From NCBI GenBank assembly GCA_947380835.1, contig CANCSL010000003.1:1-47609 (forward strand): DNA of 47,609 bases. The letters run 5' to 3'. Positions 1 through 9,300 of this stretch are shown piece by piece (the first letter of the stretch is position 1; each line of letters opens with the position of its first letter). The notes below the pieces were generated by a model. It was not told the origin of the DNA and ran no database searches. It saw nothing but the letters and a program-made list of their open reading frames with translations. This DNA comes from Actinomycetota bacterium. Lineage in GTDB: Bacteria; Actinomycetota; Actinomycetes; Nanopelagicales; Nanopelagicaceae. A program made the position numbers and the translations under genes.

Positions 1-746
1 TGAGAAAGCACCACCTGAAAGGCCTCACCCGATCTGATTTCTTCCTTAATTCTTTCCACTTGAGCCATGTAAGAAGCGTCAGTGGTGTTTCGTGAAAATA
101 CCGGAGTGGGTCGTCCAAGAAGTTGAGAAACTGTCGAAGTTGTTGCCGCTCGCAAACTTGATTCCATTGCATCCAAGCGCCCGATCGCATCATGGTAGGC
201 CTCATCCACTCGCTCGCTACTGCCATCCCAGTTGATGGCATTTGCAATAAGCGTCAAGGTTCCATCTTGGTGATCCAATACTGCTAAATCAGAGGTCAAC
301 ATAAAAGACAGCTCTGGTACAGGAATATCGTTTGTCGCCACTGAGGAAATCTTTTCCAATCGACGGACAACTTCGTAGCCCATATAACCGACTAACCCAC
401 CGGTTAGTGGTGGCAAATCTGAAATTCTGGGAGATTTCAAATGTTCAGCGGAGATTCGTAGCGCAGCTAACGGGTCAATTCCAGATGGAGCGCCTGCGGG
501 CTTTGCCCCTTCCCACATAGCTAACCCATCAACTTCAGTGAGAGTCGCCAGAGAATTGACTCCTATAAACGAATAGCGAGACCAGGTGCCACCATGTTCG
601 GCTGATTCAAGTAAAAAAGTTCCGGGGCGGTCACCGGCGAGCTTTCGATAGAGCGTCAGCGGAGTTTCACTGTCCGCCAATAATTTGCGCCATACTGGAA
701 TGACGTTGTGAGCGAGTGCGTGTTTGCGAAATTCCTCGATCAACAT
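1..746 (-). CDS. trpE: Anthranilate synthase component I, N-terminal part (runs off the window)
   Basis: TrpE converts chorismate and ammonia (from TrpG) to anthranilate, the first step of tryptophan synthesis. Translating the minus strand from the ATG at 744-746 gives about 248 open codons to the window edge. The product starts MLIEEFRKHA and contains the N-terminal signatures FLLESAEHGGTWSRYSFIG and GGLVGYMGYE. The last visible residues, SGEAFQVVLS, match the start of the chorismate-binding catalytic domain. The C-terminal half lies outside the window. The start is three bases after the hisI stop, so trpE is probably the next gene of the his operon. Identity is firm; whether the gene is intact cannot be judged here. 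Confidence 0.93.
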   Translation of the reverse strand, partial: MLIEEFRKHALAHNVIPVWRKLLADSETPLTLYRKLAGDRPGTFLLESAEHGGTWSRYSFIGVNSLATLTEVDGLAMWEGAKPAGAPSGIDPLAALRISAEHLKSPRISDLPPLTGGLVGYMGYEVVRRLEKISSVATNDIPVPELSFMLTSDLAVLDHQDGTLTLIANAINWDGSSERVDEAYHDAIGRLDAMESSLRAATTSTVSQLLGRPTPVFSRNTTDASYMAQVERIKEEIRSGEAFQVVLS

Positions 747-749
747 AAT

Positions 750-1100
750 TTAGTTTGCCTCTGGGCCAGGTGAAATGTGGCGATGGAAACAGGTCCGATC
801 TCCGGTGTGACAGGCTGCGCCGACTTGGTTCACTTTCAATAAGATCGCATCTCCATCGCAGTCATAGGAAATATCCAGAACTTCTTGGACGTGGCCAGAA
901 GTCTCGCCTTTAATCCAGAGGGAATTACGACTGCGGCTCCAATAAACACCACGTTTTGTAGCGATTGTTTGCGCCAAGGCCGATTCATTCATCCAGGCGA
1001 GCATCAAGACTTCCCCATTGATCGCATCTTGGGCAATCGCGGCAACAAGCTGACCATTATCGAAATGCGCTTGGACCTCTGAGGGGATTGACTTCATCAC
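750..1100 (-). CDS. hisI: Phosphoribosyl-AMP cyclohydrolase
   Basis: HisI opens the adenine ring of phosphoribosyl-AMP (third step of histidine synthesis) using zinc and magnesium. The 116-residue protein is the usual size for the free-standing enzyme, with no HisE domain fused. Visible signatures are WSRSR (54-58), the metal site DCDGD (80-84) and the Cys pair in CHTGDRTC (Cys97, Cys104), which with Cys81 fits the zinc site. It lies 24 bases after hisF and three bases before trpE. Two adjacent ATG codons open the gene; which one is used cannot be told. The hisE function must be encoded elsewhere. Confidence 0.95.
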   Translation of the reverse strand: MMKSIPSEVQAHFDNGQLVAAIAQDAINGEVLMLAWMNESALAQTIATKRGVYWSRSRNSLWIKGETSGHVQEVLDISYDCDGDAILLKVNQVGAACHTGDRTCFHRHISPGPEAN

Positions 1101-1124
1101 CGCGCCATTCTGCCGTACTGCCGA

Positions 1125-1886
1125 CTATTGGCGTACTTGATAACCCTGTTGCGCCAAAAAGCGCTTGACATCACTAATTCGATGAATCCCAAAGTGGAAA
1201 ATGCTGGCGGCCAACAAGGCATCTGCACCGGCCCCCAGGGCACTGGCGAAGTCCTCGATGGCGCCGGCACCACCGCTGGCAATAATGGGAACGCTGGCGA
1301 TGGCCCGAACAGTTCGGATCATCTCGAGGTCATACCCCGCTCGAGTCCCATCAGCATCCATTGAATTGAGCAAAATTTCACCAACACCACGCTCGATTGC
1401 ATCTTCAATCCAAGCGAGGGCATCAAGTTCGGTGCCTTGTCGGCCTCCATGAGTGGTGACCTCAAATCCAGAAGGTGTCCGACCTCGACGTGCATCTACA
1501 GAGAGCACCAATACTTGATTGCCAAATCGATCGGCAATTTCATTGATGAGCTGCGGCCGGGCGATGGCAGCGGTATTAATAGAGATTTTGTCTGCACCAT
1601 TACGCAAAAGCACATTGACGTCATCGACCGAACGAATGCCCCCGCCAACGGTTAATGGAATGAATACTTGTTCTGCAGTTTTGCGGACAATATCGATAGT
1701 CGTTTTTCGATCTTCGACACTCGCTGAAATATCCAGAAAGGTAAGTTCGTCGGCACCTTCTTCACCATAACGCTGAGCAAGTTCGACTGGATCACCAGCG
1801 TCAACCAAATTTACAAAATTGACGCCCTTAACGACCCGGCCACCTGAAACATCCAGGCAAGGAATTATGCGTTTGGCCAGAGTCAT
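1125..1886 (-). CDS. hisF: Imidazole glycerol phosphate synthase, cyclase subunit
   Basis: HisF is the (beta/alpha)8 barrel that takes ammonia from HisH and turns PRFAR into imidazole glycerol phosphate and AICAR. The protein has 253 residues, the normal length. The two catalytic aspartates are present: Asp12 in IPCLDVSGGRVVKG and Asp131 in LSVDARRG. The phosphate-binding loops VGGGIRS and IIASGGAG are intact. Its ATG overlaps the priA stop as ATGA, which implies translational coupling. HisH, the glutaminase partner, is encoded one gene upstream, so the complex is made from one transcript. Confidence 0.97.
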   Translation of the reverse strand: MTLAKRIIPCLDVSGGRVVKGVNFVNLVDAGDPVELAQRYGEEGADELTFLDISASVEDRKTTIDIVRKTAEQVFIPLTVGGGIRSVDDVNVLLRNGADKISINTAAIARPQLINEIADRFGNQVLVLSVDARRGRTPSGFEVTTHGGRQGTELDALAWIEDAIERGVGEILLNSMDADGTRAGYDLEMIRTVRAIASVPIIASGGAGAIEDFASALGAGADALLAASIFHFGIHRISDVKRFLAQQGYQVRQ

Positions 1887-2617
1887 CGTCCAGAGACCTC
1901 AAGAGCTTCTTGCAAGGTGAACGCACCGGCATAGAGTGCTTTGCCAACGATCGAACCTTCTACGCCGATTGATACTAATTCTCGAAGGTGGCGCAGATCC
2001 TCAAGCGTCGACACTCCACCACTGGCGACCACGGGTTTGGATGTTGCAGCGCAGACTGATTTCAAAAGTTCGATGTTTGGTCCGGTCAACGTGCCATCTT
2101 TGGCTACATCCGTAACGATATAACGAGAGCAGCCATCACGATCCAGACGTTCGAGAGTTTCGAAGAGATCTCCACCTTCTTTGGTCCATCCACGAGCGGC
2201 CAAAGTGTGCCCACGAACGTCGAGCCCAACCGCAATGCGATCTCCAAACTCGGCAATCACTTTGGAGGTCCAGTCGGGATTTTCCAGAGCAGCGGTTCCT
2301 AAATTGACGCGGGTGCAACCGGTTGCCAGTGCTCTACGTAACGACTCGTCATCGCGAATTCCACCAGAAAGTTCAATTTTGATATCAACTGACTTGATCA
2401 CTTGGGCTAAAAGCTCGGCATTGCTTCCGCGCCCGAAGGCCGCATCGAGATCAACGAGATGTATCCATTCGGCACCGGCGGCAACAAACTCTCTAGCTAC
2501 TTCCAATGGCGCCCCGTAGACACTTTCGGCCGCCAACTCTCCCTGAACCAGCCGAACGGCACGTCCATCTTTGACATCGATGGCCGGCAATAGCTCCAAC
2601 GGAGTGCGAAAGCTCAT
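1883..2617 (-). CDS. priA: Bifunctional HisA/TrpF-type isomerase (PriA)
   Basis: HisA isomerises ProFAR to PRFAR; the actinobacterial form PriA also isomerises phosphoribosyl anthranilate for tryptophan synthesis. The 244-residue barrel carries residues tied to the dual activity in mycobacterial PriA: Arg19 in DGRAVRLVQGE and the Arg-Gly-Trp of LAARGW, plus AEWIHLVDLDAAFGRGSN and GVEGSIVGKALYA. Five extra upstream codons are open, but the ATG at 2615-2617 overlaps the hisH stop as ATGA and is preferred. The overlap with hisF is also ATGA. Dual function is inferred from these residues; trpE in the same operon makes sense of it. Confidence 0.93.
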   Translation of the reverse strand: MSFRTPLELLPAIDVKDGRAVRLVQGELAAESVYGAPLEVAREFVAAGAEWIHLVDLDAAFGRGSNAELLAQVIKSVDIKIELSGGIRDDESLRRALATGCTRVNLGTAALENPDWTSKVIAEFGDRIAVGLDVRGHTLAARGWTKEGGDLFETLERLDRDGCSRYIVTDVAKDGTLTGPNIELLKSVCAATSKPVVASGGVSTLEDLRHLRELVSIGVEGSIVGKALYAGAFTLQEALEVSGR

Positions 2618-3210
2618 AATGTTTCCGTCCAATTCCTAATCAAACGCGCTCCAGCTGCACCGCTCTTTTCCGGATGGAATTGAGTGGCAACAATATTTTC
2701 GTGTTCAACGGCCGCCAAGAAATCTTCGCCGTAATTGCAATAAGTATTGAATGATTCTGGTACCGCATTCTTGGCCGCGTAGGAGTGCACGAAGTAGAAA
2801 GCAGATTCTTCAACGCCATGAAAAAGCCTAGATTCAGAATCGGGACGTACGGTATTCCACCCTATGTGCGGAAGAATGGGAGCAGCAATTTGGCTGACTT
2901 CGCCTGCAAATATTCCCAGCCCGTTCGCGCCATCTTTTTCCAGTCCATGAGTAAAAAGGATCTGCATGCCGACGCAAATGCCAAAAATAGGTTTCTTTGC
3001 CTGGACGCGTGCAGCGATGATGTCCTCGCCGGAGATTTCCAAAAGTTGTTGCATACACGCGCTGAATGCTCCGACACCGGGCACGACCAAACCATCCGCT
3101 TGGGCGCACATTTGCGGATCAGAGGTGACGAGAACTTCGTGACCTGTAAGCGCAAAGGCACGTTCAGCAGAACGCAGATTGCCCGATCCGTAATCGAGAA
3201 TCGCTATCAA
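2614..3210 (-). CDS. hisH: Imidazole glycerol phosphate synthase, glutaminase subunit
   Basis: HisH is a class I glutamine amidotransferase that supplies ammonia to HisF. The 198-residue protein has the complete triad: Cys79 in FGICVGMQ, His179 and Glu181 in QFHPEK. The oxyanion segment PGVGAF is present near residue 44. The start is TTG at 3208-3210, overlapping the hisB stop as TTGA, so translation is probably coupled to hisB. No better upstream start was found, and the sequence from the TTG (MIAILDYGSGN) is the normal family N-terminus. It overlaps priA by four bases. Confidence 0.95.
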   Translation of the reverse strand: MIAILDYGSGNLRSAERAFALTGHEVLVTSDPQMCAQADGLVVPGVGAFSACMQQLLEISGEDIIAARVQAKKPIFGICVGMQILFTHGLEKDGANGLGIFAGEVSQIAAPILPHIGWNTVRPDSESRLFHGVEESAFYFVHSYAAKNAVPESFNTYCNYGEDFLAAVEHENIVATQFHPEKSGAAGARLIRNWTETL

Positions 3211-3791
3211 AGAACGCCTTTTGTGGAGGGAATTCCGGCAGTACGGCCATCGATGGATACCGCATCGCGCAATGCGCGAGCTACAGCTTTGAACTGAGCT
3301 TCAAAAACGTGGTGCGCATTGCGACCCTCGAGCACACGTACATGCAGAGCAATTCGAGCTTCAGCCACGATGGATTCCCAAATGTGACGACCAAGAGTGG
3401 TATCAAAAGTTCCGATGAGTTCCACGATTTCAGGTTGACGATGCACCAAGTAGGGCCGTCCGGAAAGATCAACAGCAGCCTGCACCAAAACTTCATCAAG
3501 CGGAACCATGGCATCACCGAATCGGCGGATGCCGGCCTTGTCGCCCAGTGCCTCACGAAGCGCCTGACCAAATGCGAGCGATGTGTCTTCAACGGTGTGG
3601 TGTGAATCCACGTCGACGTCGCCCTTAGTTTTGACGGTTAGGTCGAAACCAGCGTGCTTCCCTAATTGAGAGAGCATGTGGTCAAAGAATGGGACGCTGG
3701 TGTCGATATCGATCAGACCAGTTCCATCCAAATTCAATGAGACATCAACAGAAGACTCTTTCGTTTCTCGTACTACCCGAGCTGTTCTCAT
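3207..3791 (-). CDS. hisB: Imidazoleglycerol-phosphate dehydratase
   Basis: HisB removes water from imidazole glycerol phosphate to give imidazole acetol phosphate, using a di-manganese site. The 194-residue protein is the short monofunctional type without the phosphatase domain of enterobacteria. Metal-binding motifs include FFDHML, DSHHTVED and NAHHVFEA. An ATG four codons upstream is also in frame. The ATG at 3789-3791 is preferred because a strong ribosome site (GAGGAG) sits four bases before it, overlapping the earlier ATG. The 49 bases between hisC and hisB hold no other feature. Confidence 0.95.
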   Translation of the reverse strand: MRTARVVRETKESSVDVSLNLDGTGLIDIDTSVPFFDHMLSQLGKHAGFDLTVKTKGDVDVDSHHTVEDTSLAFGQALREALGDKAGIRRFGDAMVPLDEVLVQAAVDLSGRPYLVHRQPEIVELIGTFDTTLGRHIWESIVAEARIALHVRVLEGRNAHHVFEAQFKAVARALRDAVSIDGRTAGIPSTKGVL

Positions 3792-3840
3792 TGCACTCCT
3801 CATTTATCCGCTGCGACACTATTAAACTTTAAGGTCCTAA

Positions 3841-4935
3841 TTATGCTGCAATCTCCTCAAGCACCGCCAAAAACTGATCATTTTCCTCGGGAGATCCAAT
3901 GGTGACGCGTAAGTAGCCGGCCAAACCCACATCCCGAATAAGAACGCCTCGATCGAGAAAACGTTGCCACAAATCGGCTGAGGATTGTGGAAAGCCGGTG
4001 AAGAGAAGAAAGTTCGCGCTACTAGGAATCGTTCGCAATCCAGCCTTCAACAGCCCAGCGACAACGCGTTCTCGCTCGGAAATAAGCAGTTGGACTTCAG
4101 CTTGCAATTGCTCTTGGTGCTCCAATGCCACTTCGGCCGCCGCTTGAGTAATAGCGCTTAGGTGATAAGGAAGGCGGACAATCAGCATGGCATGAACGAG
4201 TTCGGGACGGGCAATGAGATATCCAACGCGAGCCCCAGCAAAGGCAAAGGCTTTAGACATCGTTCTGGTAACAACCACGTTTGCAAATTCTGAAATGAGA
4301 GTAACGGCCGAATCCTCGGTGGAAAACTCTTGATACGCCTCATCGATGATGAGCAACGCTGACTCGGCAGCGGCGCTCTCAGCCAATTTGCGCAAATGTG
4401 AAAGCGGAATGAGATTTCCGGTGGGGTTATTTGGCGTCGTCACGAATACTAACTTCGGAGATGTTTCCCTTATTTTGGTGATGGCACTTTCGACATCAAG
4501 TTCAAAATCCTCGGTGCGATTGCCCTGAATCCAAGGCGTCCCCGTTATTTGTGCAATCAAAGGGTGAACCGAATAAGACGGCGTAAACCCCAAGACCAAG
4601 GAAGCACTTCCACCGCAAGCCAGAAGGAGTGTTTGCAAGATTTCGTTACTGCCGTTTGCAGCCCAAATATCATCGCAAGTAAAACTTGTATGTGAAAGAC
4701 CATTGATGTATCGCGCCAATTTAGTTCGGAGCGCCATCGCATCACGATCAGGATATCTATTAAGTGACTTTGCGACTTCACTTATTCTCGACGTAATTGC
4801 GGCAGCAACCTCTGTGGGGAGCGGAAAGGGATTTTCGTTCGTGTTGAGGTGAATGACGCCATCAATTTGCGGCGCTCCATAGGGAGAAAGGTTTTGGAGA
4901 TCCGCGCGCAGTGGCAACCAACTTGGCCAACTCAT
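3841..4935 (-). CDS. hisC: Histidinol-phosphate aminotransferase
   Basis: HisC is a PLP-dependent aminotransferase (fold type I, class II) that transfers an amino group from glutamate to imidazole acetol phosphate. The 364 residues include LNTNENPFP at the N-terminus, NNPTGN (169-174), Asp198 in IIDEA that contacts the PLP ring nitrogen, and Lys228 in TRTMSKAFAFAGARVGY that forms the Schiff base. The start ATG overlaps the hisD stop as ATGA. Related paralogues act on aromatic amino acids, but position between hisD and hisB makes the histidine role almost certain. Confidence 0.95.
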   Translation of the reverse strand: MSWPSWLPLRADLQNLSPYGAPQIDGVIHLNTNENPFPLPTEVAAAITSRISEVAKSLNRYPDRDAMALRTKLARYINGLSHTSFTCDDIWAANGSNEILQTLLLACGGSASLVLGFTPSYSVHPLIAQITGTPWIQGNRTEDFELDVESAITKIRETSPKLVFVTTPNNPTGNLIPLSHLRKLAESAAAESALLIIDEAYQEFSTEDSAVTLISEFANVVVTRTMSKAFAFAGARVGYLIARPELVHAMLIVRLPYHLSAITQAAAEVALEHQEQLQAEVQLLISERERVVAGLLKAGLRTIPSSANFLLFTGFPQSSADLWQRFLDRGVLIRDVGLAGYLRVTIGSPEENDQFLAVLEEIAA

Positions 4936-6260
4936 CGAGTCTGACCCTCTTCAAAGCGGGCGCTCATCGCTTCACCGTGAGCTGGGAGATCTTCGGCGTT
5001 AGCCAACGTGATGACATTTGCGGCAATATCGCGGAAAGCTTCTTCCGAATAATTGATGAATGTTAGTCCCCGAAGAAAACTCTGAACGGAGAGCCCACTG
5101 GAGTGACATGCGCACCCACCAGTAGGAAGCACATGATTCGAGCCGGCTGAATAATCACCCAAAGAAACAGGCGAGAATCTCCCTAGAAATACTGCGCCGG
5201 CATTTCGAATGGAGAGCGCAGTCTCTTCCGGATGAGCAACAACGAGTTCTAGGTGCTCGGCCGCATACGCATTGACCACATCAATCCCTTGGGAAATGGA
5301 ATCGACTAAAACGATCGCAGATTGTTTGCCCGAGAGCGCTGTGAAAATTCGATCGCTATGTTTGGTAGCCGCAACGCGCAAAGTGAGTTCGGCGGCAACT
5401 TCCTGGGCCAACTTTTCCGAATCTGTGACCAAGATGGCAGCGGCAATGGTGTCATGTTCGGCTTGGCTAATAAGGTCGGATGCCACTTCGCCAGCAACAG
5501 CGGTTTCATCAGCCAGCACCGCCACCTCGGTAGGACCTGCCTCCGAATCAATTCCAATTTTTCCACGCAAGGCGCGCTTGGCAGCGGCCACGTAAATATT
5601 GCCAGGACCTGTGACCATATCGGCGGATTCGCAGACGCCATCTACCCCATAGGCAAACATGGCGATCGCTTGCGCGCCACCAATTGCATATACCTCGGTA
5701 ATACCCAATAACGCACATGTGGCCAAGATGGTTTGATTGGGCAACCCACCATTATTTGCTTGCGGCGGTGATGCAACCGCGATGCTGGGCACTTTGGCAA
5801 TTTGGGCAGGAACAACATTCATGATGACCGAACTGGGGTACACCGCTCGCCCGCCCGGGACATAGAGCCCCACGCGATCTACTGGAATCCAACGTTGAAG
5901 CACGGTGCCGCCTGGTACTACTTGCGTAAAAGTTTCACTTCGCACTTGATCTTGATGGACTTTTTGAATGCGAAAGATGGCTTCATCAAGCGCCGAGCGA
6001 ATCTCAGGCGACAGGGTTGCCAACGCATTTTCTATCGCCGCTTGTGGCACGCGAATCGAGTCGGGACGAACGCCATCAAATTCTTGGCAAAGATCTAAGA
6101 GATCGACCTCAGTGGCTTGCGATACCCGATGCAAAATCGGCTGAATTTCGCGAACAGCTGCATCGACATCCATCTCGGCGCGCGGCAAAAGAAGTTGGTA
6201 GCCGCCTTTGGATAGAGAGCGCCCCCGAAGGTCTAATTTTCGAATGGGGACTTCGCGCAT
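4932..6260 (-). CDS. hisD: Histidinol dehydrogenase, first gene of the his operon
   Basis: HisD oxidises histidinol to histidine in two NAD-dependent steps at a zinc site. The 442-residue protein is full length. Catalytic Glu335-His336 are in YAAEHLELV, zinc ligands are Gln266 and His269 in SQAEHD, and the segment GPGNIYVAAAKRALRG is diagnostic. The gene starts 49 bases after dnaE ends. A TAGAAT hexamer lies only six bases before the ATG and no ribosome site is visible, so the message may be leaderless. Everything from here to trpE is head-to-tail with overlaps or small gaps. Confidence 0.96.
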   Translation of the reverse strand: MREVPIRKLDLRGRSLSKGGYQLLLPRAEMDVDAAVREIQPILHRVSQATEVDLLDLCQEFDGVRPDSIRVPQAAIENALATLSPEIRSALDEAIFRIQKVHQDQVRSETFTQVVPGGTVLQRWIPVDRVGLYVPGGRAVYPSSVIMNVVPAQIAKVPSIAVASPPQANNGGLPNQTILATCALLGITEVYAIGGAQAIAMFAYGVDGVCESADMVTGPGNIYVAAAKRALRGKIGIDSEAGPTEVAVLADETAVAGEVASDLISQAEHDTIAAAILVTDSEKLAQEVAAELTLRVAATKHSDRIFTALSGKQSAIVLVDSISQGIDVVNAYAAEHLELVVAHPEETALSIRNAGAVFLGRFSPVSLGDYSAGSNHVLPTGGCACHSSGLSVQSFLRGLTFINYSEEAFRDIAANVITLANAEDLPAHGEAMSARFEEGQTR

Positions 6261-6272
6261 AGGGCAATTCTA
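6260..6272 (-). promoter_or_regulatory. Possible leaderless promoter of the his operon
   Basis: On the minus strand TAGAAT (6267-6272) fits a -10 hexamer, and the first base of the hisD ATG would sit at about the expected transcription start. There is no Shine-Dalgarno sequence before the ATG, which agrees with leaderless translation, common in Actinobacteria. The -35 region is poor. No T-box, leader peptide or attenuator hairpin is visible in this short gap. Confidence 0.35.
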
Positions 6273-6309
6273 GAGGTAGGGCTCAACCTCTCGTGCCAGA
6301 TATTCCAGG

Positions 6310-9300
6310 CTAGACCAGGCAATCCGGGCCGAGGATGGCCTTGAGATCTGCGCTCAAACTTGGTGAAGCCGTTATTCGAAGCCCATCATCGAGTTTCATC
6401 ACCATGCTCTTTTCGCCATCTTCTAATCGAAGATGAACTTCACGGGAGCCAGGATGAGAACGCAGGATTTCCTTCATTCGATCTACGACGGGAGGAGTGC
6501 AACGGGCGGTCTCTAAAGTAATAACCAAAGGTCCAGTCGGAGCTTGATTGATATCTGGCATAGACATATCAATGGCCGAGACTCGGGGCGCTTCTTCCCT
6601 TTTATCTATGCGTCCTCTAACAACGACAACTCGATCTTCGACCAGGTTCATGGCATGTGTTTCATAAACTTTGGAGAAGAAATTAACATCTATGGCACCT
6701 TCAAGATCTTCGATGGTGACAATCGCCCACGTCGTTCCTTGACGGGAAACTTTTCGTTGGATTTGAGTGATTAATCCACCTATATTGACGATCTGATCAT
6801 GGGCGATGCCATCGTCTGCAACTTGGCTAATGGGAATATCGGTTGCAGCGCGCAATACGTGTTCAACTCCGAAAAGAGGATGGTCTGACACATACAGTCC
6901 GAGCATCTCGCGCTCGTAACTGAGCAGCAACATCTTTTCCCACTCCCCCAAAGGAATATCGAGTTCGACTCCAGAGATAGTTGTGGTTGCCTCACCGTGA
7001 CCGGTGCCAAAAAGATCAAACTGACCAATGGCTTCAGCTCGCTTTGTCTCGCTAACCGAATCGATGGCTTCAAGGAAGACCATCGTCAATCCTTTGCGGG
7101 TGTGGTTCAGCGAATCGAATGCGCCGGCTTTGATAAGAGATTCGATCGTCTTCTTGTTACATACTTGCGCATCAACTTTGGCTAAGAAATCTCCGAAAGA
7201 AGTATATCGACCCTTGCTTTGGCGATTGGTAGTAATAGAGGCCACGACGTTCTCACCGACATTTCGAATTGCGGTTAATCCAAATCGGATGTCAACGCCC
7301 AGCGGGGTGTAATCCGACTGTGATTCATTAACGTCTGGTGGCAAAACTTTGATGCCCATTCGTCGGCATTCGTTTAAGTAAAGAGCGCTCTTATCTTTAT
7401 CGTCTCGCACGCTGGTGAGAAGTGCAGCCATGTATTCAGCAGGAAAATTAGCTTTGAGGTATGCGGTCCAATAAGAAACCAAGCCATACCCGGCGCTATG
7501 AGCACGGTTAAATGCGTAATCGGAGAAGGGGATCAAGGTTTCCCATAACTTATCGATGGCCGCTTTCGAGAATCCATTCTCTTTCATGCCAACTTCAAAG
7601 TTAACGTACTCCTTGTCCAGAATATCTTTGTTCTTCTTACCCATTGCCTTACGCAACAGATCAGCGCGTCCCAGCGAGAAGCCAGCGACCTTTTGGGCGA
7701 TAGCCATTACTTGCTCTTGATAAACAATCAACCCGTAGGTATCTCCCAAGATTTCTTGAAGAGGAGCTTCTAACTCTGGGTGAATGGGATCAACTTTTTG
7801 ACGCCCATTCTTGCGATCGGCATAGTCAGTATGCGCACCTACGCCCATAGGTCCCGGACGATAAAGCGCAATAACAGCCGAAATATCTTGGAAGGAGTCA
7901 GGTGACATCTGTCGAAGAAGAGCTCGCATAGGTCCGCCATCGAGTTGGAAGACTCCTAGCGTGTCTCCTCTGCCCAGCAGTTGATAAGTAAGGGGGTCAT
8001 CCAAAGTCAAGGTAGCAAGATCGACGGTTTCGCCTCGGTTTGCTTTGATGTTAATCAGGCAATCATCTAGAACAGAAAGGTTGCGCAAGCCGAGAAAGTC
8101 CATCTTCAGCAAACCAATTGATTCACAAGCACCCATATCGAATTGGGTGATGATGGCACCATCGGCTTCGCGGCGATGGATAGGAATGACATCGAGCAAA
8201 GGCTCTTTGCTGAGGATCACACCTGCGGCATGCACACCCCATTGACGCTTGAGACCTTCTAGTCCCCTAGCAGTATCAACAATGCGCTTGGCATCTACTT
8301 CGGAATCATAAATTGATCGAAACTCGCCGGCTTCGGAGTAACGGTCATTTTGCGGATCGAAGACGCCTGCGAGCGAAATATCTTTGCCCATCACGGATGG
8401 TGGCAGCGCTTTTGTAAGTCGCTCGCCGATTGCATACGGATAACCCAAAACCCGTGTGGAGTCTTTGAGCGCTTGTTTAGATTTGATAGTTCCGTAAGTA
8501 ATAATCTGTGCGACTCGATCTTCGCCGTACTTGGTCGTGGCATATTGGATCATTTCGGAGCGACGACGCTCATCAAAGTCCAAGTCGATATCGGGCATGG
8601 AGATTCGCTCTGGATTAAGAAAACGTTCAAACAAGAGACCATGGTGGATCGGATCTAATTGAGTGATGCCCAGGACGTAGGAAACCAGCGATCCTGCTGC
8701 AGAACCACGACCAGGTCCAACTCGAATACCAACTTCTCGGGCGTGAGAGCACAGATCAGCAACAACTAAGAAGTAGCCAGGGAAGCCCATTTTGATCATG
8801 ACTTCAAGTTCATAATCTAAGCGCTCCTGATAATGAACCGGAATGTCGCCCTGCATACGTTCGGAAAGTCCAAGCTGGGAAGTCTTGCGCAGCCAAGAGT
8901 CTTCACTTTCTCCAGCCGGAACAGTAAAGCGCGGCAAAAGGTTTTCGCCTTCGCGCATTGTGATGTTGCAACGTTCGGCGATTAACAAAGTGTTATCGCA
9001 GCTCTCAGGAAGGTCAGCAAAAAGTTGACGCATCTGGGAGGCGCTCTTGAGATAAAACTCGTCGTTATCGAATTTGAATCTTTTAGGGTCTGCCAAAGTG
9101 GAACCTGATTGAACGCAGAGAAGTGCTTCATGGGCCACCGAATCTTCATGTTTTGTGTAGTGCAAATCATTGGTGGCGAGAAGTGGCAAACCTAATTCTT
9201 TACCCAGTTTAAGGAGATCAGCCTTCACTCGATTTTCAACATCGATGTTGTGATCCATGATCTCCATAAAAAAGTTCTCTTTGCCAAAAATATCGCGTAA

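Noticed and set aside
2785..3297. Plus-strand open frame of 170 codons across hisH and hisB
   Set aside because: It is the antisense shadow of hisH, whose catalytic triad is intact.
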